Shown piece after piece: positions 8,700 through 16,110 of a DNA stretch of 64,000 bases (positions are counted from its first letter, which is position 1; every line of letters starts with the position of its first letter). The translations under genes were made by a program, and so were the position numbers. A model generated the notes under the pieces. That model saw nothing but the letters and a program-made list of their open reading frames with translations, did no database searches and was not told where the DNA came from. Source of the DNA: ATZT02 sp046048135 (GTDB lineage Bacteria; Actinomycetota; Actinomycetes; S36-B12; UBA5976); the NCBI GenBank assembly GCA_046048135.1, contig JBJOGR010000050.1:73641-137640 (forward strand), read 5' to 3'.

Positions 8700-10411
8700 C
8701 GACTTGCTCTATTCACAGCACTAATAATTGCTTTTAGTGAAGAAGTAACAATACTTGGATCAATTCCTACACCAAATAGAGTTCTTGAATTTATAGAGCA
8801 TTCCAAATATGCAGCAGCTTGCGCATCTCCACCTGATGACAAAGCATGTTCGTGATAATCAAGAACTCGAAGATTAATTCCATGCGTTGCTAAAGCGTTG
8901 CAAAAAGCTGCAATTGGACCATTTCCCACACCTTTAATTACAACTTCTTTTCCTTCATCTTTAATTGTTGCTGTTAAAGAAGTATCGCCATCAACTGCAG
9001 AATCTTGGGCAACTGAAACTAAGGAGAATCTTCCCCAAGGTTTATCAGGATTTGGTAAATATTCATCTTTAAATACTTCCCACATTTCGTTAGGTGTTAC
9101 TTCGCCACCTTCTGTATCAGTAACTTTTTGAATAACTTGAGAAAATTCAATTTGTAATTTTCTAGGTAAATCAAGTTGATGTTCTGTTTTCATAATGTAG
9201 GCAACTCCGCCTTTTCCAGATTGCGAGTTGACTCTAATTACAGCTTCGTAGTTTCGTCCTACATCTTTTGGATCAATTGGAAGATATGGAACTTGCCATT
9301 TGAAATTATCAATTTCAACACCATTTTGATCTGCATCTTTTTGTAATGCTTTTAATCCTTTGTTAATTGCATCTTGATGTGAACCAGAAAATGCTGTGAA
9401 AACTAAATCTCCACCATAAGGATGTCTTTCATTTACAGGTAATTGATTACAGTATTCAACAGTTCGTTTTATTTCATCAATATCGCTGAAATCAATTTGA
9501 GGATCTATTCCTTGGCTAAATAAATTTAAACCAAGTGTGACCAAACAAACGTTTCCAGTTCTTTCGCCATTTCCAAATAAACATCCTTCAATACGATCTG
9601 CACCAGCTAAATAACCTAACTCCGCTGCTGCTACTGCTGTTCCTCGATCATTATGTGGATGTAGAGAAAGAATGACAGAATCTCTTCTATCAAGATTTTG
9701 GTTCATCCATTCAATTGAATCAGCGTAAACATTCGGTGAAGCCATTTCAACTGTGGCTGGAAGATTAATTATTGTGGGGCGATCTTTAGTTGGTTGCCAA
9801 ACATCATTAACGGCATTGCAAACTTCTGCTGCATATTCCAATTCAGTTCCAGTAAAAGATTCTGGTGAATATTCAAAAAATATTTCAGTATCACCCATTT
9901 GCTCTGCATATTTAGCAACTAATCGAGCACCATTTACTGCAATATCTTTTACTCCATCTTTATCTAAATCGAAAACAACTCTTCTTTGTAAAGTTGAAGT
10001 TGAGTTATAAACATGCACTATTGCTTGTTTGGCACCTTCTAAAGATTCATAAGTTCTTTCAATTAAGTGTTCACGAGCTTGAGTTAGAACTTGAATCACT
10101 ACATCATCTGGGATTAAGTCTTCTTTTATAAGTTGTCGGACAAAGTCAAAATCGGTTTGGCTGGCAGCAGGAAATCCGACTTCTATTTCCTTGTAACCCA
10201 TTTTGACCAATAACTCAAACATCTTCTTTTTTCTTGCAGGAGTCATTGGATCAATTAAGGCTTGGTTACCATCTCTTAAATCAACAGCGCACCAACGCGG
10301 AGCTTTAGTGATTTTGTTATTAGGCCAAGCTCTGTTCTTTAATTCAATAGGTTGAAAACTTTCATAACGATGAAATTTCATCGGTGAAGGTTTTTGATTA
10401 TTTTTATTCAT
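8696..10411 (-). CDS. leuA: 2-Isopropylmalate synthase, long actinobacterial form
   Basis: Condenses 2-oxoisovalerate with acetyl-CoA, committing carbon to leucine. The 571-residue protein has the TIM barrel with the metal/catalytic motif CAVDLRDGNQALIDPM near the N-terminus, HPHNDRGTAVAAAELGYLAG, GNGERTGNV, and a C-terminal LeuA dimer/regulatory domain (about 440-571) for leucine feedback. The first ATG (10411) has AAAGAGGT just upstream; a second Met at residue 11 is possible. The gene is monocistronic and divergent from leuB, and is preceded by a Leu-rich leader peptide and a large RNA structure at 10471-10540. Confidence 0.96.
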   Translation of the reverse strand: MNKNNQKPSPMKFHRYESFQPIELKNRAWPNNKITKAPRWCAVDLRDGNQALIDPMTPARKKKMFELLVKMGYKEIEVGFPAASQTDFDFVRQLIKEDLIPDDVVIQVLTQAREHLIERTYESLEGAKQAIVHVYNSTSTLQRRVVFDLDKDGVKDIAVNGARLVAKYAEQMGDTEIFFEYSPESFTGTELEYAAEVCNAVNDVWQPTKDRPTIINLPATVEMASPNVYADSIEWMNQNLDRRDSVILSLHPHNDRGTAVAAAELGYLAGADRIEGCLFGNGERTGNVCLVTLGLNLFSQGIDPQIDFSDIDEIKRTVEYCNQLPVNERHPYGGDLVFTAFSGSHQDAINKGLKALQKDADQNGVEIDNFKWQVPYLPIDPKDVGRNYEAVIRVNSQSGKGGVAYIMKTEHQLDLPRKLQIEFSQVIQKVTDTEGGEVTPNEMWEVFKDEYLPNPDKPWGRFSLVSVAQDSAVDGDTSLTATIKDEGKEVVIKGVGNGPIAAFCNALATHGINLRVLDYHEHALSSGGDAQAAAYLECSINSRTLFGVGIDPSIVTSSLKAIISAVNRASR

Positions 10412-10470
10412 TTTTACTTCTTACCTCTTTGGTGACTAGTCGGAAAAAATCTTTTGCGACCAGCAAATGA

Positions 10471-10514
10471 CTAACTCCCGCAGCGAGGAGGCCAGTCGTT
10501 AGGCCTCGCTGCGG
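10471..10514 (-). promoter_or_regulatory. LEU-type RNA element (stem plus pseudoknot) before leuA
   Basis: On the minus strand CCGCAGC then GAGGCC pair with GGCCTC and GCTGCGG (13 bp, CTC bulge), enclosing the loop TAACGACT. The loop bases TAAC can pair with GTTA (10472-10475) just downstream of the stem, giving an H-type pseudoknot. A conserved pseudoknot called the LEU element has been described upstream of leuA in most Actinobacteria, and this fits it. The ascending arm holds the end and stop codon of the leader peptide. No T-tract terminator follows, so control may act on translation or through a different fold. Confidence 0.75.
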
Positions 10515-10540
10515 CTATGAAGTAGTAAGCAACGAATCAT
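10499..10540 (-). CDS. leuL: leuA leader peptide (Leu-rich)
   Basis: Thirteen codons encode MIRCLLLHSRSEA with three consecutive Leu codons (TTA CTA CTT), each different. The stop TAA lies in the loop of the large stem at 10478-10514, so a ribosome reaching the end would melt the stem, while one stalled on Leu codons would leave it folded. TACCCT at 10550-10555 (minus strand) is a possible -10 box about 9 nt upstream, so the RNA probably has almost no leader. There is no clear ribosome binding site. Confidence 0.8.
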   Translation of the reverse strand: MIRCLLLHSRSEA

Positions 10541-10598
10541 TATGAGTAAAGGGTAGCAGGAGATAAAAAAGTAGAGCGGCCCTACGCTTGTATTTATT

Positions 10599-11630
10599 AT
10601 GTCTTCCTTTCGAATTGCGTTAATTCCAGGTGATGGAATTGGAACTGAAGTAGTTGATGAAGCATGCAAAGTTTTGGACGCAACAGGAGTAAAACTTGAT
10701 ACGCAAACCTATGATTTAGGTGCTACTCGTTATTTAAAGACTGGTGAAACCTTACCTGATTCAGTAATTGATGAATTAAGAAAATTTGATGCAATTTTGT
10801 TAGGTGCAGTGGGAGATCCAAAAGTAGCTCCCGGAATTTTGGAACGTGGACTTTTATTAAAACTTAGATTTGTCCTTGATCATTACGTAAATTTACGTCC
10901 AGTAAAACTTTTTCCTGGAGTAGCTACTCCACTAGCTGGAAAAACTACAAAAGATATTGACATGGTTGTAGTAAGAGAAGGAACTGAAGGTGCTTATGTT
11001 GGTTCTGGTGGAGTTTTGCGAAAAAACACAAAAGATGAAGTAGCCACAGAAGAATCATTAAACACGGCCAAGGGTGCAGAAAGAGTAATTAGAGATGCAT
11101 TCAGCAGAGCGCAAAAAAGAAGAAAACATTTAACTTTGGTCCATAAAGCAAATGTTTTAGTGTTTGCCGGAGATTTATGGAAGAGAACTTTTGAAAAAGT
11201 TTCTAAAGAATTTCCTGACGTGAAAACTGAATATCAACATGTGGATGCTGCATCAATGTTTTTTGTGACAAATCCTGAAAAATTTGACGTAGTAGTAACA
11301 GATAATTTATTTGGCGATATTTTGACTGACATCGGTGCTGCCATTGCTGGTGGCATTGGGCTTGCAGCAAGTGGCAACATAAATCCTGAAAAAACTTCTC
11401 CTTCTATGTTTGAACCTGTTCATGGCTCAGCACCAGATATTGCAGGAAAAGCAATTGCTGATCCAACTGCAGCAATTATGAGTGCTTCAATGATGTTGTC
11501 ACATCTTGGCCAAGATTCTTTAGCAAAGCAAATAGAAGAAGCTGTTTCAAAAGATTTAGCAAGTAGAGGACAAAATAAGCGAAGCACTTTTGAAATAGGA
11601 GATGCAATCGCTAAATTGGTTAATTCATGA
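10599..11630 (+). CDS. leuB: 3-Isopropylmalate dehydrogenase
   Basis: Oxidatively decarboxylates 3-isopropylmalate with NAD+ in leucine synthesis. The 343-residue protein shows IALIPGDGIGTEVVDEA at the N-terminus, the substrate-binding region ERGLLLKLRFVLDHYVNLRP, and the metal/substrate signature NLFGDILTDIGAAIAGG; the length suits the actinobacterial subgroup. It has no Shine-Dalgarno sequence; TACGCT (10583-10588) is a possible -10 box, giving a 5' end only a few bases before the ATG. ilvE overlaps its stop by 4 nt. Confidence 0.96.
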   Translation: MSSFRIALIPGDGIGTEVVDEACKVLDATGVKLDTQTYDLGATRYLKTGETLPDSVIDELRKFDAILLGAVGDPKVAPGILERGLLLKLRFVLDHYVNLRPVKLFPGVATPLAGKTTKDIDMVVVREGTEGAYVGSGGVLRKNTKDEVATEESLNTAKGAERVIRDAFSRAQKRRKHLTLVHKANVLVFAGDLWKRTFEKVSKEFPDVKTEYQHVDAASMFFVTNPEKFDVVVTDNLFGDILTDIGAAIAGGIGLAASGNINPEKTSPSMFEPVHGSAPDIAGKAIADPTAAIMSASMMLSHLGQDSLAKQIEEAVSKDLASRGQNKRSTFEIGDAIAKLVNS

Positions 11631-12712
11631 CAAATTTTAGTGTTACAAAAAATAGCTCAGGCAAATCTGATGAGCAAAGAAAAGAAATATTAGAAAATCC
11701 AGGATTTGGAAAATATTTCACAGATCACATGGTTTTAATAGATTGGGAACAAGATAAAGGATTTATTAATCCTCGAGTTGTGCCTTATGCAAAATTAGAA
11801 ATAGATCCTGCCAATATGACGCTTCATTATGGCCAAGCAATATTTGAAGGTTTGAAAGCATATCGCCATAAAGATGGCACAATTAAAACATTTAGACCAG
11901 TAGAAAATGCAAAAAGATTTGCTCGAAGTGCAAAAAGAATGGCTATGCCTGAAATGCCAGAAGAATTATTTGTTCAATCAATTAAAGAATTAATTTCAGT
12001 TGACAAAAATTGGGTTCCAGAAGAAAGAGAAAAATCTTTATATTTAAGACCTTTTATGTTTGCCACAGAAGTGGGATTAGGAGTAAGACCTGCAAATAAA
12101 TATTTGTTCATGTTGATTGCTTCTCCTGCAGGCGCATATTTTCCAAAAGGATTAAAACCAGTTTCAGTTTGGCTAAGTACTGAATATGTCAGAGCAGCAC
12201 CTGGAGGAACCGGTGAAGCAAAATTTGCTGGTAACTATGCAGCCTCATTGATTGCACAAGCAAAAGCAGCTCAAGAAGGTTGTGATCAAGTTGTGTGGCT
12301 TGATGCTATTGAAAGACGTTGGATTGAAGAAATGGGTGGAATGAATTTGTATTTTGTTTATGGCAAACAAAATAAAATTGTTACTCCAGAATTAACTGGT
12401 TCGTTGCTTGCAGGAATAACCAGAGATTCAATTTTAACTTTGGCTAAAGATTTGAATCTTTCATCAAGTGAAGAAAGAATCAGTGTGCAGGATTGGCAAA
12501 AAGGTTGCGAGTCAGGAGAAATTACTGAAGTGTTTGCTTGCGGAACAGCAGCCGTCATAACTCCAATCGGAACAGTTAAATCTAAGGAAGGTCAATTCCA
12601 AGTAGGAAATGGCGAAACTGGTCCTATAACTTCTAAACTTCGTGATGCTTTATTAGACATTCAAACTGGTGCAGCAAAAGATGAACATCAATGGACGCTA
12701 AACGTAGGTTAA
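11627..12712 (+). CDS. ilvE: Branched-chain amino acid aminotransferase
   Basis: PLP-dependent fold-type IV transaminase that makes or degrades Val, Leu and Ile with glutamate/2-oxoglutarate. The 361 residues contain LHYGQAIFEGLKAYR, the predicted PLP lysine Lys199 in GTGEAKFAGNYAASL, and EVFACGTAAVITPIG near the C-terminus. The ATG overlaps the leuB stop (ATGA), so leuB-ilvE form a coupled pair. The cimA leader follows 49 nt downstream and may be read from the same transcript. Confidence 0.95.
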   Translation: MTNFSVTKNSSGKSDEQRKEILENPGFGKYFTDHMVLIDWEQDKGFINPRVVPYAKLEIDPANMTLHYGQAIFEGLKAYRHKDGTIKTFRPVENAKRFARSAKRMAMPEMPEELFVQSIKELISVDKNWVPEEREKSLYLRPFMFATEVGLGVRPANKYLFMLIASPAGAYFPKGLKPVSVWLSTEYVRAAPGGTGEAKFAGNYAASLIAQAKAAQEGCDQVVWLDAIERRWIEEMGGMNLYFVYGKQNKIVTPELTGSLLAGITRDSILTLAKDLNLSSSEERISVQDWQKGCESGEITEVFACGTAAVITPIGTVKSKEGQFQVGNGETGPITSKLRDALLDIQTGAAKDEHQWTLNVG

Positions 12713-12761
12713 TACCCCCAGTTTTAATCAAGTCCTAGATGATGAGGCAAACTTGGAGTCA

Positions 12762-12788
12762 ATGAAATACCAGATCATTATTAGATAA
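12762..12788 (+). CDS. cimA leader peptide (Ile-rich)
   Basis: Eight codons encode MKYQIIIR with three consecutive Ile codons (ATC ATT ATT), followed by TAA. GGAG at 12754-12757 is a close ribosome binding site. A preceding mini-ORF (MMRQTWSQ, 12739-12765) ends by overlapping this ATG (ATGA). A run of stems and an intrinsic terminator follow, then cimA, which makes citramalate for isoleucine. The match between the run of Ile codons and the pathway product is the main evidence for attenuation. I know of no described leader of this kind before cimA, but I could not search. Confidence 0.75.
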   Translation: MKYQIIIR

Positions 12789-12789
12789 G

Positions 12790-12862
12790 CGCACAAAATG
12801 TGCGGGTTAAAAGCCCCACAAATGTGTGCCAGCCCTTCGCGCAAAACTGCGAGGGGTTTTTT
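12790..12862 (+). terminator. cimA attenuator: leader stems and intrinsic terminator
   Basis: CGCACA (12790-12795) pairs with TGTGCG (12799-12804) right after the leader stop codon; GCGCACA (12789-12795) can instead pair with TGTGTGC (12823-12829), and GGG (12804-12806) with CCC (12814-12816). These overlapping options are suited to switching. The terminator is CCCTTCGC (12833-12840) paired with GCGAGGGG (12849-12856), one T-G pair, followed by six T (12857-12862). cimA begins 22 nt later. Without folding software I cannot say which stem is the antiterminator. Confidence 0.75.
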
Positions 12863-12884
12863 GTTTGGCAGAAAGGATTTATTT

Positions 12885-14483
12885 ATGAGTAAAGATAATT
12901 CACTTAATCCTGCTGCTTTTCATATTTATGACACAACTTTAAGAGATGGTGCGCAACAAGAAGGTTTGAATCTTTCTGTGCAAGACAAGTTAAATATTGC
13001 AAGACACCTAGATTCATTAGGAGTTGGTTTTATTGAAGGTGGTTGGCCTGGAGCAAACCCTAAAGACACAGAATTTTTTGCTAAAGCTCAAACAGAATTA
13101 AAACTAAAGAATGCAACTTTGGCAGCTTTTGGAAGTACCAGAAGACCAAATGTGAAAGCTCAAGATGATCAATTAGTTAGAGCACTTCTTGATTCAAATG
13201 CCAAAGTAATTACATTGGTAGCAAAATCTTTTGACCGACATGTAGAACTTGCTTTAAAAACTACATTAGATGAAAACTTAAATATGATTAAAGATACTGT
13301 TTCATATTTAGTTTCTGAAGGAAGAACAGTTTTTCTTGATGCAGAACATTTTTTTGATGGTTATTTAAGTAATAAAAATTATGCCCTTGAAGTAGTAAAA
13401 ACTGCCATGCAAGCAGGAGCAGAATTAGTTGCTCTTTGTGACACAAATGGGGGAATGCTGCCAGATCAACTAGGACAAGTAGTTCATGATGTTTTGAATT
13501 CAACCAATGCTCGAATTGGAATTCATTGCCATGATGACACCAATTGTGCTGTTGCAAATACTTTGTCTGCAGTCGATGCTGGTGCAACACACGTGCAAGG
13601 AACTGCAAATGGCTATGGAGAAAGAAGTGGAAACGCAAATTTATTTAGCGTCGTTGCAAATTTACAGTTGAAAAAAGGCAAAGTAGTTGTACCAAGTGAT
13701 GCAATAAAAGAAATGACAAGAATTGCTCACGCAGTAAGTGAGATTACAAATATTAATCCAAACCAGCATCAACCATATGTTGGTTTTTCAGCATTTGCTC
13801 ATAAAGCAGGATTGCATGCAAGTGCTGTAAAAATTGATCCGATGCTTTATCAACACATTGATCCTACTTTGGTTGGAAACGATATGCGAACTTTAGTTTC
13901 TGATATGGCAGGAAGAGCATCTATTGAATTAAAAGGTAAAGAAATTGGTATTGATTTAACAGGTAATAAAGAAGTATTAACAAACGTGGTTGAAAAAGTT
14001 AAAGATATGGAATCACGAGGTTACACATTTGAAGCAGCTGATGCTTCATTTGAATTACTTTTAAGAAATGAAATTGGTGAGAATACCTCTAAATATTTCA
14101 CGGTTGAATCATGGAAAGTTACAGTTGAGCAAACGCAAGACGGAAAAGTTACTACTGATGCAACAGTAAAAGTTATGGCAAATGGACAAAGAATTTTACA
14201 AACATCTGAAGGTAATGGTCCAGTTAATGCTTTGGATAAAGCTTTACGTGCTGCTTTAGAAAAAATTTATCCAGAAATAGGAAACCTTGAATTAATTGAT
14301 TACAAAGTTCGTATTTTAGAAGGAGTAAAAGGCACCGGAGCAGTAACAAGAGTTCTTATTGAAACAAGTGATGGAAATAATCAATGGGACACAGTTGGTG
14401 TGCATGAAAACGTTATTGCTGCATCATGGAATGCAATTTCTGACGCAGTAACTTATGGATTGTTGATGGCTCATGTCAAATAA
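12885..14483 (+). CDS. cimA: (R)-Citramalate synthase
   Basis: Condenses pyruvate and acetyl-CoA to citramalate, giving 2-oxobutyrate for isoleucine without threonine deaminase, after LeuCD and LeuB act. The 532-residue protein begins with the HMGL-like barrel (FHIYDTTLRDGAQQEGLNLS, FIEGGWPGANPKD, GIHCHDDTNCAVANTL) and ends with a LeuA-type dimer domain (about 400-532). These signatures are those of the CimA branch rather than LeuA. The frame is open back to 12798, but ATG 12885 is chosen because GAAAGGA (12871-12877) precedes it and the upstream part overlaps the terminator. The end overlaps gltX by 11 nt. Confidence 0.92.
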   Translation: MSKDNSLNPAAFHIYDTTLRDGAQQEGLNLSVQDKLNIARHLDSLGVGFIEGGWPGANPKDTEFFAKAQTELKLKNATLAAFGSTRRPNVKAQDDQLVRALLDSNAKVITLVAKSFDRHVELALKTTLDENLNMIKDTVSYLVSEGRTVFLDAEHFFDGYLSNKNYALEVVKTAMQAGAELVALCDTNGGMLPDQLGQVVHDVLNSTNARIGIHCHDDTNCAVANTLSAVDAGATHVQGTANGYGERSGNANLFSVVANLQLKKGKVVVPSDAIKEMTRIAHAVSEITNINPNQHQPYVGFSAFAHKAGLHASAVKIDPMLYQHIDPTLVGNDMRTLVSDMAGRASIELKGKEIGIDLTGNKEVLTNVVEKVKDMESRGYTFEAADASFELLLRNEIGENTSKYFTVESWKVTVEQTQDGKVTTDATVKVMANGQRILQTSEGNGPVNALDKALRAALEKIYPEIGNLELIDYKVRILEGVKGTGAVTRVLIETSDGNNQWDTVGVHENVIAASWNAISDAVTYGLLMAHVK

Positions 14484-15951
14484 CATTCGCGTTAGGTTTT
14501 GTCCATCTCCTACAGGAGATCCACATGTGGGCATGATTAGAACTGCTCTTTTCAATTGGGCATTTGCCAGACACAATAAAGGAACTTTTGTATTTCGAAT
14601 TGAAGATACAGATGCAGCAAGAGATAGTGAAGAGTCTTATCACGCACTTTTAGATTCACTCAAATGGCTTGGACTTAATTGGGATGAAGGACCAGAAGTA
14701 GGAGGAGCATTTGGTCCATATCGACAAAGTGAAAGATTAGAAATTTATGCAGAAATTGCTAAGAAACTTTTAGAAAATAATTTTGCTTACCATTGTTATT
14801 GCTCTCAAGAAGAAGTTGAAGAAAGAAGAAAAGCTCAAAAAGAAAAAGGACAAACCCCAGGTTATGACGGGCATTGCAGAAATTTAACTGGGGAACAAGT
14901 TATTAATTTTGAAAGTAAGGGTAGAACTCCAGTTTTAAGATTTAGAATGCCTGATAAGACCATTACTTGGAATGATTTAGTTCGTGGAGAATTAAGTTTT
15001 GATCCAGAACATATTCCAGATTATGTATTAGTCAGAGCAAATGGTGATCCTCTTTATACTTTGGTAAATCCAGCAGATGATGCATTGATGCAAATCACTC
15101 ATGTCTTAAGAGGTGAAGATTTACTTTCTTCAACTCCTAGACAAATTGCACTTTATGAAGCCTTTAAACAAATTGGAATTGGTACCGGAATAACTCCATT
15201 ATTTGGACATTTACCTTATGTAATGGGAGAAGGAAACAAAAAATTATCAAAAAGAGATCCAGAATCAAGTCTTTTAATGTATCGAAAAGAAGGATTCTTA
15301 CCTGAAGGATTACTAAATTATCTAGCTCTTCTTGGTTGGTCTTTTGGCGATGACATTGAATTTTTCTCCATGAAAGAAATGGCAGATAATTTCGATATTA
15401 AAAGAGTAAGTGCAAATCCTGCTCGATTTGATATCAAGAAGTGTACTGCTATAAATGCTGACTGGATAAGAAAATTAAGCACTGAAGAATTAGCTCAAAG
15501 AATTACAAATCAGTTGATTACTGAAAAATTCTTTGTCGAAAAACCAACAAATACTCAATCAGAAATGATTTTAAAAGCAACTCCACTTGTTCAAGAAAGA
15601 TTAGAGAAACTTTCCCAAGCCCAAGGCATGCTTAGCTTTTTATTAATTGAAGAAAAAGATTTTAAAATAAATCATGAAGATGCAGAAAGTTCCTTAACGC
15701 ATGAAAATATGCCAGTTTTAGAGGAAGCCATAAAAATAATTGAAACAATTGATGAATTTAAAACCGAAAAATTACATGATGAATTTAATAAAGTTATCGT
15801 GCAACAAATGGGGTTAAAACCTAGAGTTGCTTTCACTGCAATTCGAGTAGCAGTTACTGGCAGAAAAGTCTCACCACCACTATTTGAGTCGATGGAATTA
15901 TTAGGAAAAGAAAAAGTTCTTTCCAGAATTCGACAGCAAATAAAAAAATAA
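14473..15951 (+). CDS. gltX: Glutamyl-tRNA synthetase
   Basis: Class I synthetase charging tRNA-Glu, and by inference tRNA-Gln as the substrate of GatCAB, since gatB is present and no glnS is seen. The 492 residues show VRFCPSPTGDPHVGMIRTALFNW, with HVGM as the HIGH-equivalent, FRIEDTDAARDSEES, and the KMSKS-equivalent KLSKRDP. The C-terminal helical anticodon-binding part is complete. It overlaps cimA by 11 nt, so the two are coupled, and tRNA-Gln follows 12 nt after its stop. Confidence 0.96.
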   Translation: MSNNIRVRFCPSPTGDPHVGMIRTALFNWAFARHNKGTFVFRIEDTDAARDSEESYHALLDSLKWLGLNWDEGPEVGGAFGPYRQSERLEIYAEIAKKLLENNFAYHCYCSQEEVEERRKAQKEKGQTPGYDGHCRNLTGEQVINFESKGRTPVLRFRMPDKTITWNDLVRGELSFDPEHIPDYVLVRANGDPLYTLVNPADDALMQITHVLRGEDLLSSTPRQIALYEAFKQIGIGTGITPLFGHLPYVMGEGNKKLSKRDPESSLLMYRKEGFLPEGLLNYLALLGWSFGDDIEFFSMKEMADNFDIKRVSANPARFDIKKCTAINADWIRKLSTEELAQRITNQLITEKFFVEKPTNTQSEMILKATPLVQERLEKLSQAQGMLSFLLIEEKDFKINHEDAESSLTHENMPVLEEAIKIIETIDEFKTEKLHDEFNKVIVQQMGLKPRVAFTAIRVAVTGRKVSPPLFESMELLGKEKVLSRIRQQIKK

Positions 15952-15963
15952 TTTAAATGCCAG

Positions 15964-16035
15964 TGGGGTATGGGGTAATTGGCAGCCCAGCGGTTTCTGG
16001 ATCCGTTTGTCTAGGTTCGAGTCCTAGTACCCCAG
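15964..16035 (+). tRNA. tRNA-Gln (CTG)
   Basis: The acceptor arms TGGGGTA (15964-15970) and TACCCCA (16028-16034) pair fully, and the T arm CTAGG-TTCGAGT-CCTAG is perfect. The D arm contains GGTAATTGGCAG. The anticodon loop TTCTGGA gives CTG. The base pair that would close the anticodon loop is T-T and the outer pair is G-T, so this stem is weak. The 3' CCA is not encoded (GCAA follows). It lies right after gltX. Confidence 0.93.
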
Positions 16036-16057
16036 CAAAAAACAAACACCACCTCTT

Positions 16058-16071
16058 ACTTGTATACAAGT
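16058..16071 (+). promoter_or_regulatory. 14-bp palindrome, candidate GntR/FadR-type operator of lldD
   Basis: ACTTGTATACAAGT is a perfect palindrome 39 nt before the lldD start. Its core TTGTATACAA has the TNGT...ACNA shape of FadR-subfamily GntR operators, the family that includes the lactate regulator LldR. It would sit at or upstream of the -35 region if TAATTT (about 16077-16082) is the -10 box. No regulator gene is in the window. Confidence 0.45.
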
Positions 16072-16110
16072 GTGTAGTAATTTTTGATTAACAAGTCGAA
16101 GAGGAACTAG

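Noticed and set aside
12798..12884. 29-residue N-terminal extension of CimA
   Set aside because: It overlaps the attenuator terminator and lacks a ribosome binding site; ATG 12885 has one and fits the family.
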